The position numbers and the translations under genes are program-made. From contig OY292274.1 of assembly GCA_958496175.1 (NCBI GenBank), positions 43,038,630 through 43,102,629 of the forward strand: 64,000 nucleotides of DNA, read 5' to 3'. Below are positions 14,007-24,966 of the stretch, in pieces. The notes beneath the pieces are model-generated. The model was given only the letters and a program-made list of their open reading frames with translations, was not told where the DNA came from and ran no database searches. This stretch comes from Sisyra terminalis (taxonomy: Eukaryota; Arthropoda; Insecta; Neuroptera; Sisyridae). Position 1 is the first letter of the stretch. Each line of letters begins with the position of its first letter.

Positions 14007-14405
14007 TTACAAATGTCTTCCATTGCAAATTACCTTTGCTTCACCGTGCATTACGGTCCTATTGTTGACAGAACATTTGTAGGTGACTTTCATAATTTTT
14101 CTTTTTTCTACAAGTTCAACGACAATGTCAACCGTTTCCCCAATGTAACACTTACTGGGAAAATTAAGTGATTGCGAAATGACTAAAGTTCCTCGGCCCG
14201 GAAGTTGAGTTCCAATAACACTCGAAACTAGTCCGTTCAAGAAAGCTCCATGAACAATTTCCTGTTCAAAGTGAATAGGATTGACATCCCCACTTAACTG
14301 TCCAAATTTCACTACATCCTCCTTCAAAATTTTACGAGAAATTTTGGCTTTGTCACCTACTTTAAAAGCATTTGTACAAAAACTTCTAACAGCAAACTTA
14401 TACAT
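14007..14405 (-). CDS. HTD2: Hydroxyacyl-thioester dehydratase type 2, mitochondrial (MaoC/hot-dog hydratase)
   Basis: A single exon encodes 132 residues. HTD2 is the (R)-3-hydroxyacyl-ACP dehydratase of mitochondrial type II fatty acid synthesis, which feeds lipoic acid synthesis. Residues 1-13 ([13 protein letters not shown]) look like a mitochondrial presequence: Arg and Ser, no acid. The body is a hot-dog fold with the hydratase signature LSGDVNPIHFE at about 39-49 (catalytic Asp and His present), then IVHGAFLNGL and IGTQLPG. Compared with vertebrate HTD2 as I know it, about 10 residues are missing between NPIHF and IVHG, the 'FAKxTxFG' segment, so the overhang helix is short. The start is the first ATG in frame and overlaps the end of ARMC7 by 8 nt (the shared AATGTATAA), with a purine at -3. 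This suggests translation from the ARMC7 mRNA by reinitiation or leaky scanning, or from an internal promoter. Confidence 0.93.
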   Translation of the reverse strand: MYKFAVRSFCTNAFKVGDKAKISRKILKEDVVKFGQLSGDVNPIHFEQEIVHGAFLNGLVSSVIGTQLPGRGTLVISQSLNFPSKCYIGETVDIVVELVEKRKIMKVTYKCSVNNRTVMHGEAKVICNGRHL

Positions 14406-15064
14406 TGCTTAACACTGGAATTGATTGCTTGAAATAGTCAGACAAAAAAATTGTAGTTAAATTTTTAATTCTTTGATTCTCGGATTTATGAAGACTCGAT
14501 ATCACTTTTAAGTTGTCTTGGTTTACGATAAGTGGTTCGGTTTCAGAAGTTACAAGATACATTAACGTAGTGAGAGTATTCAAAATGATTTCCTCGTGTT
14601 TCGATTTCAATAAAGGAAGTATATACTTTATTCCACTCCTTCGAATTATATATTCATAGTTCTTAGGATCTAAAAATTAAATTAAAATCATGTAACTGAG
14701 AACATATACAATATTATTAATTCTCCATACCTAGACAACTGTTACATAAGCCCGCAATGGAAAAATGAACCAATTCATCATCAGTTTCTGAAAGCTGTTC
14801 CAGAAATAAGTCTATAATTCGCAAACGTCTGAAAAATTCATAGTTGATAGGGTCGTAAGCAAAATTTGTGAAGTTTGCTAGTATTTGATGTTTCGCATCT
14901 ACAATAAAATTGTTTTTAAAAATTTAAAGATTTTGAGAAATTAATAATGCTATACCAATTGATTTGGTTTCGTTAAATTCTTTTAAAAGCTGTTCTAAAT
15001 ATTCTAATCTTCCAATACCGTCTTCCCCCGTTTTTCGGATCAAATCTTCCTTACGACTAAACAT
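14398..15064 (-). CDS. ARMC7: Armadillo repeat-containing protein 7
   Basis: Three exons, 15064-14956, 14898-14731 and 14669-14398, with both introns in phase 1, give 182 residues, close to the roughly 198 of the vertebrate protein. Recognisable ARMC7 blocks are [15 protein letters not shown] near the N-terminus, [17 protein letters not shown], then [11 protein letters not shown] and FSIAGLCN, and TLTTLMYLV in the last third, built as armadillo helices. ARMC7 has been linked to the spliceosome; its exact job is unclear. The start is the ATG that opens the GIGRLEY-containing exon. The final codons S-N-V-stop contain the ATG of HTD2, so the two frames overlap by 8 nt. The gene is divergent from deoxyhypusine synthase with about 630 bp between the start codons, so a shared bidirectional promoter is possible. 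Confidence 0.93.
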
Positions 15065-15698
15065 TATTAAAATATTAATATTAAACCATTTTTTTAACAA
15101 AAATAATCATTAACTGCTTATTCAATATACTTTCATAAATTATAAGTCTTCTTAAGATTCAAAATTAATTCAATTTTTCTATAAAATGTTATTATTAGGC
15201 TATATTTTGGTTAAATTATTCCAATTTCAATTCTATTTACATGAACTACAAGTCTTTGACGTTTGACAAATAGTATAACTCTGTTATAATTTGACATATA
15301 AGATTGCGCGCGCAATCGTTGTCAAATTTAGTTTTTGAAATTCAAAAAGTACCTATTGTGAATTAATATTTTATTTTAAATAACTATCGATCGAAAACTA
15401 TATTGATACACAATTTAAGTCAATAGATTTGTCTCAGATTTGATTATTTCACTAATTTAATTGTCTATATTAATTATAAATAGTATTCATAGTTGTTGGT
15501 CTATCTCGTCTATCTTAACCAAAATTCTTGAATTAATTACCAATTTAAGTTATTAATCGTTAAAGTAAGATATCATCGAAACAAAAATCTCAAAATAATT
15601 GAAATTTAATATCTTTATTCTTTTGAGATTTCAGATTTTATTGTCACCAATCAATTTCACCAGGAAACTAAGTCATACAAAGGTATTCAATTTATAGA
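15065..15698. promoter_or_regulatory. Divergent promoter region between ARMC7/HTD2 and deoxyhypusine synthase
   Basis: This 634-bp interval separates the two divergent start codons. It contains a small GC island (GCGCGCGC at about 15307-15314) but no TATA box that I can place. A pyrimidine-AG at about 15634 could be the acceptor of a 5' UTR intron of the synthase. The interval must carry both 5' UTRs and promoters unless the transcripts start inside neighbouring sequence. Confidence 0.5.
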
Positions 15699-16793
15699 AT
15701 GGATCCAAATTTCGTCAACAATAGCGTTTTGGATGCAAAAAATGCTGTGTTCGTTCCAAGTTCTTCACTTAGTGAAACAAATCCTACCATCCAAGGCTAC
15801 GACTGGAATCAAGGAATCAACTATGCAGAACTTTTCAAATCTTACTTAAACACCGGGTTTCAAGCCACTAACGTAGCAAAAGCGATCGTTGAAATTAATC
15901 GAATGCTAAATTGCCGTGAACTTCCAATTCCCGAACAGGAAAACATAAATTTTGAAGAAGATGAATTTATTAAAAGAAAAAAAAATTGTACGATTTTCTT
16001 AGGGTATACTTCAAATTTAGTTTCGGCTGGTCTACGAGAAACGTTGCGGTTTTTAGTAGAACATAATTTCGTCGATTGTATTGTAACAACAGCCGGAGGT
16101 ATTGAAGAGGACTTCATCAAATGCTTGGCACCAACTTTTTTAGGCGATTTCAACTTAAAAGGCAAAGAATTGCGCGAGAAAGGCATTAATCGAATCGGTA
16201 ACTTATTAGTTCCTAATGATAACTACTGCAAGTTTGAAGATTGGATTGTTCCAATCCTCGATGAAATGTTAGAAGAGCAAAATACTAAAAACGTGTTATG
16301 GACTCCATCAAAGTTGATAACTCGATTAGGTGAAAAAATTAATAATACAAGTTCAATTTATTACTGGGCAGCGAAAAACAAAATTCCTGTCTTTTGCCCG
16401 GCGTTAACTGATGGTAGTTTAGGTGATATGATGTTTTTCCATTCGTATCGCAAGCCGGGACTGGTTATTGATATTTTATCAGATTTAAGGAGATTAAATT
16501 CAATCGCTATGAAAGCCATCAATTCGGGAATGATTATTTTGGGTGGAGGTGTTGTTAAGCATCATATATGCAATGCAAATTTGATGCGAAACGGAGCCGA
16601 TTTTGCCGTTTTTGTTAATACAGGAAGCGAATTCGATGGCAGTGATAGTGGAGCGAATCCAGATGAGGCGGTTTCTTGGGGAAAAATACGAGTTAATGCT
16701 TGCCCTGTAAAAGTTTACGCCGAGGCAAGCATTGTATTTCCGATTATTGTTGGAGAAACATTTGCTAAAAAATATTTTTCGTTGAAGAAATAA
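15699..16793 (+). CDS. DHPS: Deoxyhypusine synthase
   Basis: A single uninterrupted exon encodes 364 residues, against 369 in human. The enzyme transfers the 4-aminobutyl group of spermidine to one lysine of eIF5A using NAD, the first step of hypusine formation, in the cytosol. Visible landmarks are the N-terminal [16 protein letters not shown] block at about 32-43, [26 protein letters not shown], the active-site stretch [17 protein letters not shown], the [18 protein letters not shown] glycine-rich region, [13 protein letters not shown], and [10 protein letters not shown]. The catalytic lysine is residue 329, the same number as in the human enzyme. The start ATG precedes the conserved block at the expected distance. 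The lack of coding introns is unusual but the reading frame is intact, so I see no sign of a dead retrocopy. Its divergent partner is ARMC7. Confidence 0.97.
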   Translation: MDPNFVNNSVLDAKNAVFVPSSSLSETNPTIQGYDWNQGINYAELFKSYLNTGFQATNVAKAIVEINRMLNCRELPIPEQENINFEEDEFIKRKKNCTIFLGYTSNLVSAGLRETLRFLVEHNFVDCIVTTAGGIEEDFIKCLAPTFLGDFNLKGKELREKGINRIGNLLVPNDNYCKFEDWIVPILDEMLEEQNTKNVLWTPSKLITRLGEKINNTSSIYYWAAKNKIPVFCPALTDGSLGDMMFFHSYRKPGLVIDILSDLRRLNSIAMKAINSGMIILGGGVVKHHICNANLMRNGADFAVFVNTGSEFDGSDSGANPDEAVSWGKIRVNACPVKVYAEASIVFPIIVGETFAKKYFSLKK

Positions 16794-16806
16794 ATTAAAT
16801 ATTAAA

Positions 16807-17873
16807 AGGAAAGTGATTGTTTAAATTATTTTTTTATTTTTCCTTTATCAGCTCCCCTTATTCAACACTCAACAATTTTATATTCCTTAATTTGTATGAA
16901 AATTATTACGTACCTTTTTATCATTCAAGGCAATATTACTTACACTGTAAAGCCTGCCCCTAAGGTGATGCCGAGAGATATGGGCAAACAATTAACAATA
17001 GTCATTCAAAGGATTATTCATATTGAAAATTTACTATTAGTTACTTTTTAAAATTTATCTGAGATCTATATTTTGTTTTTAAAGTAGTTACTGCCAACTC
17101 CTTAATGACTACAAGAAATTGTCAGTAACATTAGCAAACATTTAATAATTTTTTATTAAGGGGGTTGGGTGGATATTATAATTAAATAGTGGGTCGCAAT
17201 TATTGATGTATGAGAAGCAGTGTTTATGCTGTATCTCTATCAAGTAATTTTCATTTTAGAATCCATAGAAAAAACTTAAAATTAACTTGACAATGTCGCT
17301 AGTCCAATGCCATGCTGTTAATAACATAATCATTACGTGTACCTAAGCAATAATTCATAATTTTGCTGTAAGTTTTTATATTACAGAAAATAATTTGATT
17401 AGATTGATTGATCCTATGAATGTTATGAACAAAGCAATTTAAAAAGTCAAAATGAAAGTAAAAAGAATTACAACTTTAAATTTCTACTTATTTTGTTTTA
17501 AATTGCAATTTTTTGCAATGCTGGTGCTTCGAGACTTAACAAAACGAAGGAATTTCTTACTTTTAAGAAATTGATATTTTTTTAACGTATGGATAATAAA
17601 CTTTTGTTTGATATTTATCGAAAAAGACAAGTGGATATACACGATTTACAATGAAGATGATGTTTTAAAAACATATTTATGAAATACAATACCTACATAT
17701 TTCAATAATTTTTTTTATTTCTGTTCTTTAAATTATTGAAATGAAAGGAAAATAAATAATTAAAGTTATGTCTTTCCCTATATTGATCGTAATATCTACT
17801 AAAAAGTTTATCTCCATCTTGTTCATCTTTCTAAAAAATATTGCACAAACATATTTTTTGGGATGTCTATATA
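16807..17873. other. Intergenic stretch between DHPS and the group-7-allergen-like cluster
   Basis: About 1 kb of AT-rich sequence between two convergent 3' ends. ATTAAA at 16801-16806 may polyadenylate DHPS. AATAAA (minus, 17879-17874) lies about 50 nt past the stop of the next gene. I see nothing else. Confidence 0.6.
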
Positions 17874-17929
17874 TTTATTTTATCTTTTTATTGTCTACAA
17901 TTAAACAAACAACAAATGAAAATAAATTA

Positions 17930-19008
17930 TTATAAATGATAAGGTAAATGTTGATTAATCCATTTTATCAAATAATTGGCGATAAAGGAATTGATAGCTG
18001 CAACAATTTGATCATACGTGTGATTTTTCATGATTTTATGGATTTCTTGTGTGATTTCAGAACTAAATGCCCCTGTAACTGATGGTGTAAATTTTCTGTA
18101 AAAGTAGAAACAAAATCTCAATTACTCTATTAAGCTTATAATTTTGGTCTAACAATTAAATTTACCCAAATTTTTCGATAACAATTGAATTAAAAGAAAT
18201 ATTCTTCGCTGCTTGATTGTATAAAACATCAAAATTAAAATAAATATCTTCAACATTAGCCTCCCATGAACCAAAATTGTTTTTGATTAAAATATGAATA
18301 TTGTAATCGGACTGTAACTATTGAAAACAGATAAAAATTACTTTTTTTAGAAGGATTTGGTTTTGAAAAATAATTACAGTAATGTTTTTTATCAGAAACG
18401 GTAATGTAACAGTGGTGGAAGATTCATGCAAGTAAGCGTCGCCTGATCGAACCCACGAAGACAGTCCTGTCAAAGAGCCATTCATTAACTCAACATATCC
18501 CTGCAAAAAAATTATTAATTTTTCTTCTATACTTTTGCTAGTTGAATATTTACATGTGAAAAATTAAATTGTTGCTTTGGAATTAACCAAGGATCTAGCC
18601 CATTCTTTTTCATAAATTTATCCAAATGCCGAAAAACAAAATCAGTTTCTTTGTTGATATTGATGTCAGTAATGCTAGAAACTTTTCCAATCCTAAATAA
18701 AAATTTCATAAAGAATATTATTGCCAATAAACAAAAAGGCCTATGCAACCTATTTGGTGCCCTATTTAGCGACGCCAAAATCTTGCATTGTTTACTTTTC
18801 CACTTTTAATTCACGATTTTGTTGTTGATTGTATTCTAACGAATTATTTGCGATCCAATTAAAATCAAAGTTGAAAATAAAACGTCCGCAGATATTGACG
18901 CCACTAAACGGGATATGAGCTAATACAAAATGAGAAGTTATACCTTTCTGAAGCCATCAGCGTAAAATTAGCCATAAAGAGAAGTACAATAGCAAAATTA
19001 ATCTTCAT
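17930..19008 (-). CDS. Secreted TULIP/mite-allergen-group-7-like protein, paralog A
   Basis: Five exons, 19008-18944, 18692-18554, 18500-18378, 18311-18166 and 18095-17930, with intron phases 2,0,0,2, give 212 residues. Exon 1 is a signal peptide (MKINFAIVLLFMANFTLMAS). The mature part begins with a helix and the motif KFMKKNGLDPWLIP at about 54-67, the 'xxGLDPLxLPD' signature I associate with insect group-7-allergen-like proteins. GYVELMNGSLTGLSSWVRSGD then starts the beta barrel and a C-terminal amphipathic helix (INSFIANYLIKWIN) ends it. There is no cysteine in the mature protein, which argues against takeout/JHBP, where two N-terminal cysteines are usual. The family is thought to bind lipids in a TULIP-type fold; ligand unknown. 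Three paralogs with the same exon plan follow at 22-31 kb. Several N-glycosylation sequons are present. Confidence 0.82.
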
Positions 19009-22000
19009 TTTTAAATTTGTTAAAGTGTATTAAATTATTTAGCTATTATTTTTTAAAATAATGTTTAAATTTAAATGCTTTTTATTTAAATTTTATGAAA
19101 TGAGAGTTATTTAAGTTAAATTTTTTAATAATTCTCCGCACATTTTATCAATACTGATAAAATTGTAGAAAAAGATTAAGTATTATATATTTTTAAATTT
19201 GGTAATCAGAGATATACATAAGTTATTAAAAAAAACTAAAAATTTAATGAAATAAACCTATGCAATAATAAAAGTCAAAAGAATTAAATTCTTAATAAAA
19301 TATGAGTTCTTCCATGTAAAATATTATTTCCTCATTTTGATTTCAGCTATCAGTTCATCGAATTGTAAAATCTTTTAACAAATTATTCAGCATTAAATGA
19401 AAAAAACAAACTTTTTCTAATTTAACTTTAGTAAAAAAAATTCTTAGAGATATAAAACATATGGTTAAGAGTTTTTAGAAATATAAAGTTAGATAATGGA
19501 AAGTCACATGTGAATACGGTGGTTATTAGTAAATTACATTGCTAACAATGTATTTACAAGGACAATATTAAATTAACCGATGATTTTATCGTATCAAATC
19601 ATATACTTCTTGATATCCCGTTTTGATTTCCAAAGGATAAGTCAACAAATTGTTTGTCTGCAATACCGTTCGGGATGTTCAGTCTATAATATTCAGCATA
19701 TTTTCCGCGAAAAAACCATCCCTTATATTCTTTTTATGCTCTTGAAAAATGTCCTTTATGAAACCTTTAAATGATATTTCGGATGTCCTTTTGCACACAA
19801 GGCAATTTTTTTTTGTGCTTATCTACACAGGTTAGGAAATGGATCGTCATATTATAAATCGTCGGGAAAAATTACCCTTATCAGGAAAAGCTTTCTCTCA
19901 ATTATTTGTTTCTTTACTAAATTCAGAAGTTAGGCAACCATAGTTTTAAATATGTATATGGGCTGCGCCGTATGTTCCTCAGTTTACAAATTAATGTAAC
20001 TAAAGAGTATGATTTGTTAAATTAATGATAAACTTAAGTTTTACGGATCCAAATTATCAGGAAATTGAGGACAAGGATATTGTTTTTGCGCTGAAGAAAT
20101 TTTCATCTTTTTGGGATATAAATGATTAGTAAGTACCAGTATTTTTGAGACCTCTTAATATTGGTCTTTGTGAATTTTTCGCTACAGAAGAAGCTGACCA
20201 ATGGCAACAAAGAATTATTCATTGGATCTGAATTGTTCATAATTTTTAAATAATCGTCTAAGGATTGGTTGCAAACCGTTCAAGAATCATTAATCAAATT
20301 CATCAAGGATATCATTTCCGCAATTGTTACCTGACGAGAAAAACACGAATGGATTTACTATAACAGTCAGTGGTTTAAATTGTGATTTTATAAATCAGTG
20401 AACGTGGAGTGATAAAGTGGTTAAAGTGATTAATAATCAAAATATCAGAAAAATTAAAAGCTTCTTATTAATTTCATATTTCTATATGATTTACTTATAT
20501 ATGTATTATAAATTATAATGTAAATATATATAATTTACTTTTATAATGTAACAATTGATATTTTTCAAAAATTATATAAACTATTGTAAATAAGCAAAAA
20601 GCTCATATTGTATTACATTATAAATCTAATTGATATTTAAAATTATTAAATTAATTTTTATACAATACAATTGTTTCAATTCGATTTACCCCACCCATCC
20701 CCTTTAATTTTATATATTTTATATTTCAGAGCTTTTTTGTACAGTTGTACTAAAAAGAGTTAAATTAATACAACGATATGGTAGGGACGGTAAGTACTAT
20801 GTTTTTCGATAGATTATCGGAACATTATGATGTTCGATTACTATCAGAAAATATTAAGAAAATCGAAAAAAAACACTATTTTATCCTTGTCTTTCATCGT
20901 TGTTTTCGATAAAACAACTTTTTACTTTAAAACCTAGTACTACCTGGGTAATATGAGAATCAATATTATCGAAAAAAGCGATTAAAGACATAAAAAAGGT
21001 ATGTTTTTGATATATCGCTTGGTTGCAACCTTCTGCAGTGGTGTTTAGATTTTTTTTGGAAAATTCAAATTATTTCGGTCAAATTTTTTGCTTTTAAATC
21101 GTGCTTGAATTACTCAATCGATTGATGTAGGGAATGATTCGGAAAAGCCTGAAGGGAAAAAAGTGTGCAATGTTTTTCAATTTATATCGCACAGAAAGTG
21201 AACTAATAACATTATTGGTATGTGATTATGACATTATTGTGATTTGTACAAAAGTTTGATGGAGTTCTCGCTTCTTCCAATATATGTGAAATTATAAATT
21301 ATTACTGGTTTCTTTTGGCATAACTATCTATATTTTATTGACAGTATAAATAGCTAAGAAATTTTATTCCGTTAAGTTTGTTAATATTGAGATTTTTTAA
21401 GCGACTAAAACGAAAAAAGAGGTCAGATTTTAGAAGTCGTTGTTTCAATTGCTCGAATATTATATTAATTAACTAGAATCACTCTTCTTGCAATTATAGC
21501 CATACGTAAATCGATAAATAATTGCCATAAAAGTGAAAGTAAAGTGGATTTGGCACTTTTGGTCATTGAGACTATCGGATTGAGTTTTTTTACTTGAAAC
21601 TTCTGGAACCCCATCAAAGAAAGTTTTTTTTTTAAAAAATGTATTTTTTTTTTATAACAATGAATGCCCTTGGTGACTTTAGAGCTCTAAAAATTCTAGT
21701 AAATTGAGAAATAAATTATTATCATGAGATTTAAACTCAATACTATTCGCCCTGGGTTTATTGCTTCCGTCAAAGCGACCATCTTACGCACTGCAACAAT
21801 AAAGATCAAAACAAATTTTCGTTGTTGTAATTAATTAACAAGTGTTTATTTTTGTTGTTGTTTTAGTTTAAGGGATGTAAAATATATTTATTGAATAAAA
21901 ATTGGAGTGACGATGGATGGACTGACATAGTTATTGGACTCATTTGTTGTCTAAATAACAATGTTTTAATTTCAATCAATAATTCTAGGAAAAGATGAAA

Positions 22001-22168
22001 AAATCTTAACGATGCGTTCAATTGCTGACGACATAAAATAAAATAAATTTATCAATGAAAATATTTTCTTTACAAACAAAGAAGCTATTTAGTGGGGAGA
22101 GGCGATCTTAAGTGACCATATCTTTAAACTGACCTTTCTCCAGCTGTGAATTAAATGCGATTAACATA
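19009..22168. other. Intergenic stretch between paralogs A and B
   Basis: No gene is supported in about 3 kb. The patch 20040-20340 is slightly GC-richer and has scraps that look coding-like in several frames, but I could not align it to the flanking paralogs. The only clear element is a SINE near 21.7 kb, listed separately. Confidence 0.5.
21652..21793 (-). mobile_element. tRNA-derived SINE, diverged copy 4
   Basis: On the minus strand a degenerate tRNA-like head (GTAAGATGGTCGCTTTGAC, then AGTTTAAATCTCATGA as a decayed B-box) is followed by a body. The body's 3' part, about 30 bases beginning TAAAGTCACCAAGGGC, aligns with the 27.7-kb copy. It is the oldest-looking copy. It lies about 430 bp upstream of paralog B. 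Confidence 0.65.
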
Positions 22169-22174
22169 TCAGTC
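22169..22174 (+). promoter_or_regulatory. Possible arthropod initiator of paralog B
   Basis: TCAGTC matches the arthropod initiator consensus TCA(G/T)T(C/T) and would give a 5' UTR of about 50 nt before the ATG at 22220. No TATA box is seen 30 bp upstream, so this is a weak call. Confidence 0.3.
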
Positions 22175-22219
22175 TTTGTATTTTAATGAAAGTTGAATCA
22201 TATTACTTTTGTTTTCAAA

Positions 22220-24966
22220 ATGAATCTCAATTTCCTAACGAATGTTATAATATTTTTTATTGTGACGACTTATGCAAATTGTTTCATTGTATCGAACAGG
22301 CAAGTAATTCTAATTTGTTAACGATTATATCCAATCTTATACCGAACAGAAAAAAAAAACAATATTTCCAATAGTAAATTACTTTTAACCTTATTTTTTG
22401 CAATTAGCATAACTGCAAATAATGTAGAACTTCCCATCAATGAAATCGTCGATTTGGAACTGGGGAAGCTGAGAATTACGTTGGCTCAGCCCGAATATAA
22501 TCCGTATATTCTTCCAAACGTAAATGAAAGTTATAACTTTTTAGTAAGTTCTTCATTCGCAGGAAGAAGTTTGAAATTCTGTTTTATATGTGTTATTCTT
22601 CTAGAAATTTGTGACAATCGATTTAAATCTGACTAATGGAAAAATGAATGACATGCAAACGATCATACGAAATGGAAATGCTAATGTCGATATTAAATTG
22701 ACGAAATTGGGACTAATGATTCCACTGCGATTTGTTAATTTACGCGTAAGTACATAGGTATTATTTGAAAAAACCGTCGTTTTTCTCCAAACACTAAAAT
22801 TACTTTAGACTAGTTTGTAGAATATAGTAAATAAAGTACAATAATTATTTTATTGTGGATAGAAGCATATTTTTGGTAGCATGTTGATATAGCTTATTCA
22901 AACACTTGTAGAATTGTAAAGTAAGTCAATTCTGAGTGCTTTTTTTGGTAGAATTTATTAAAATTGAAGGTGGATCCACATAATTAGTTCAAATTCTCAA
23001 ACTGGATGTATGTAATATAATATGTAATATATGTCTATAACATCCAAAAACTTATCTCAATTGTGATGATAATTACATTTCGTTTTGGTCATTTTGTTCA
23101 TGTGTAAACAGTACCAGATTTAAATGTCTGAAGGCCTCGGGACAACAAAGGAATAGAGGATTCCTGATCCCAAATCATTTTCCAAATAAAATAAACAATT
23201 TTTAAATAGAATTTTCCAATAAATAATTTATTAAGTAGTCTGAATTTGTTTTTTTTCTAAAGTCACTGTTGTAGTGGCCTCTCTTTGGTGGAAGCCCCGG
23301 GGCTTTAGCTCCGGTTGCCCTCCTCTAAATTCGGCCCAGTGTGTATACTATATTCTGTTGATCATGTATATCTGTAAACTGTATTTATGCGCACGTCGGT
23401 TTAGCTTAGTTCGGCTTTGGTCAGTACAGAGCTTTCAGGAAAAAGTAACTTTATTACTTTAAAATAGGGATGGGAAAACTTAAAACTGGTATGATCGACA
23501 GTAATTTTTCTATTTATACGTAATCAACTTCGAAAAATAGATTAAATTAAAAACAAATACAAATTTAAAGAGGAAATGAGTAAAACGATGCAGGTACTAG
23601 AAGCACTATTTGGGAGACGGTAATATTCCTTGTAGCATAGATATGCATTTCAAATTAAAATTTAATTGCCTATTAAATTTTTATTACATTTTCAATTAAA
23701 AGATTTGAAGTTTACCAAAAAAATACATTTAAAATGCCACCCCTGCTTTAAAACATCTAAGATACTGTATTTTAAATCCTTTATTTTTGCGCAAAAAGTA
23801 TTTAGTATTTCAGATATTTTTTACAAGGAATTGTATCTCGAAACTTAAAAAGTTTAAAGTATTTTAGATACCGAACAACAACTTAGATACAGAGTTTTAT
23901 TTTTGTTTTATTCTTTAAGATTCAATTAATACGTCTTATATTAACCTCTTTTGGGTTATATTAACCTCTCTTACGAGGTTTTGTCATTAATACTTTCTTT
24001 TTCTAAAATAAGTTAAGATAAGAATTACATTATCTGATTCCCAATGAACTTTAATTAATACGTTACGATATTTTGTACATACATAATACACAAACTAACT
24101 AAAAAAGTATATTTTAAGCATCTTAAAAAATAACTTAAGATATTATTTAAGTAGAGCAACTAGATACCCAAAGTACTTTCTGATACTTATTAAAAAGTAA
24201 CTGATCTAGTATCTAGATACACTTCTGAAGTATCTTGGACAGCTCTGGGTCAGTATTATGTACCCTATATTATTATTAATCACCGTTAACTCTTTGGATG
24301 TTAAATAAATAAATTACATAGTTGTAAACTTCAGTCATGTGAAATTTTGAGCAAATCGTGAGTGTTAACTTTAAGACGTTAAGTAAGGTTCATAATCAAT
24401 TAAAAATTCATAAAAATTTAATCCAGAACGAAAATTAAGAAAGAAGAAGAAAATTAAAAGTTATATTTTTCAAAACACTAAGAGTTATAAAAATAAATCA
24501 CCAAAAACAAATTTTAGTCTTGCAATAGTATATAGAACAAAGTACAGTGCATTCTATAAATGACATATCATTTTTTTTCCATAGTTTAAATATAACTATT
24601 CTCTATCATATTTGAATGCACACCAAGAGGGGCTTATTTCCGGTAATATATCAAATATCGATTTTTTCGTGGACGCTACTTATGAAATCTTCAAGAAACA
24701 TATCACTCTTAATAATTTGACCATTACAAATCAAGGGTAAGAAATTAATAAACTACATAAATAAATGCAATTTAATTTCATATTTTTTTTTTTACAATTT
24801 TAGACAAGTAGATATAACCACTTCAGGAAATTTAGTGGACATCCTCATCAATTTTTTGCTGAAAGCCTTCGAAAACCGTCCTCATAAAGCTATCATTAAT
24901 TTGATAAACAAAGTTATAGCCGATCATATTGATGATATCAATAAGCGTTTACCTCAACTAAATTAA
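22220..24966 (+). CDS. Secreted TULIP/mite-allergen-group-7-like protein, paralog B
   Basis: Five exons, 22220-22299, 22408-22543, 22605-22745, 24585-24736 and 24804-24966, with phases 2,0,0,2, give 223 residues. The start is the ATG that opens a signal peptide (MNLNFLTNVIIFFIVTTYAN). The mature protein has INEIVDLELGKL, then PEYNPYILPNVNESYNF in the position of the GLDPLxLPD motif, NLTNGKMNDM at the barrel start, and a C-terminal amphipathic segment KAIINLINKVIADHI. It has no cysteine after the signal. Intron 1 fits the frame only if it uses a GC donor (AG|GCAAGT at 22300-22301); the nearby GT would break the phase shared with the other three paralogs. Intron 3 is long (1.8 kb) and holds a hAT MITE. 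AATAAA at 25018-25023 follows the stop by about 50 nt. Lipid-binding function is inferred from the family only. Confidence 0.8.
23101..23347. mobile_element. hAT-type MITE inside intron 3 of paralog B
   Basis: A 231-bp element (23109-23339) is flanked by TGTGTAAA (23101-23108) and TGTGTATA (23340-23347), an 8-bp target-site duplication with one mismatch. The left end is CAGTACCAGATTTAAAT and the right end, inverted, is CTGGGCCGAATTTAGA. The body near each end is GC-rich with GGCCTCGGG / CCCCGGGGC, typical of small hAT MITEs. There is no coding capacity. Confidence 0.75.
24209..24248. repeat. Palindrome GTATCTAGATAC at the end of a probable MITE relic
   Basis: A perfect 12-bp palindrome at 24209-24220 is followed by AAGTATCTTGGACAGCTCTG. 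Read on the other strand, this gives a CAGAGCTGTCCAAGATAC end, like hAT-type termini. Further GATAC words are scattered through 23840-24200. I could not fix the other end or a target-site duplication. Confidence 0.35.

Noticed and set aside
20040..20340. Possible pseudogene of the group-7-allergen-like family between paralogs A and B
   Set aside because: No exon motif (LDPLxLPD, NGxLxGL) and no splice-site pattern could be aligned.
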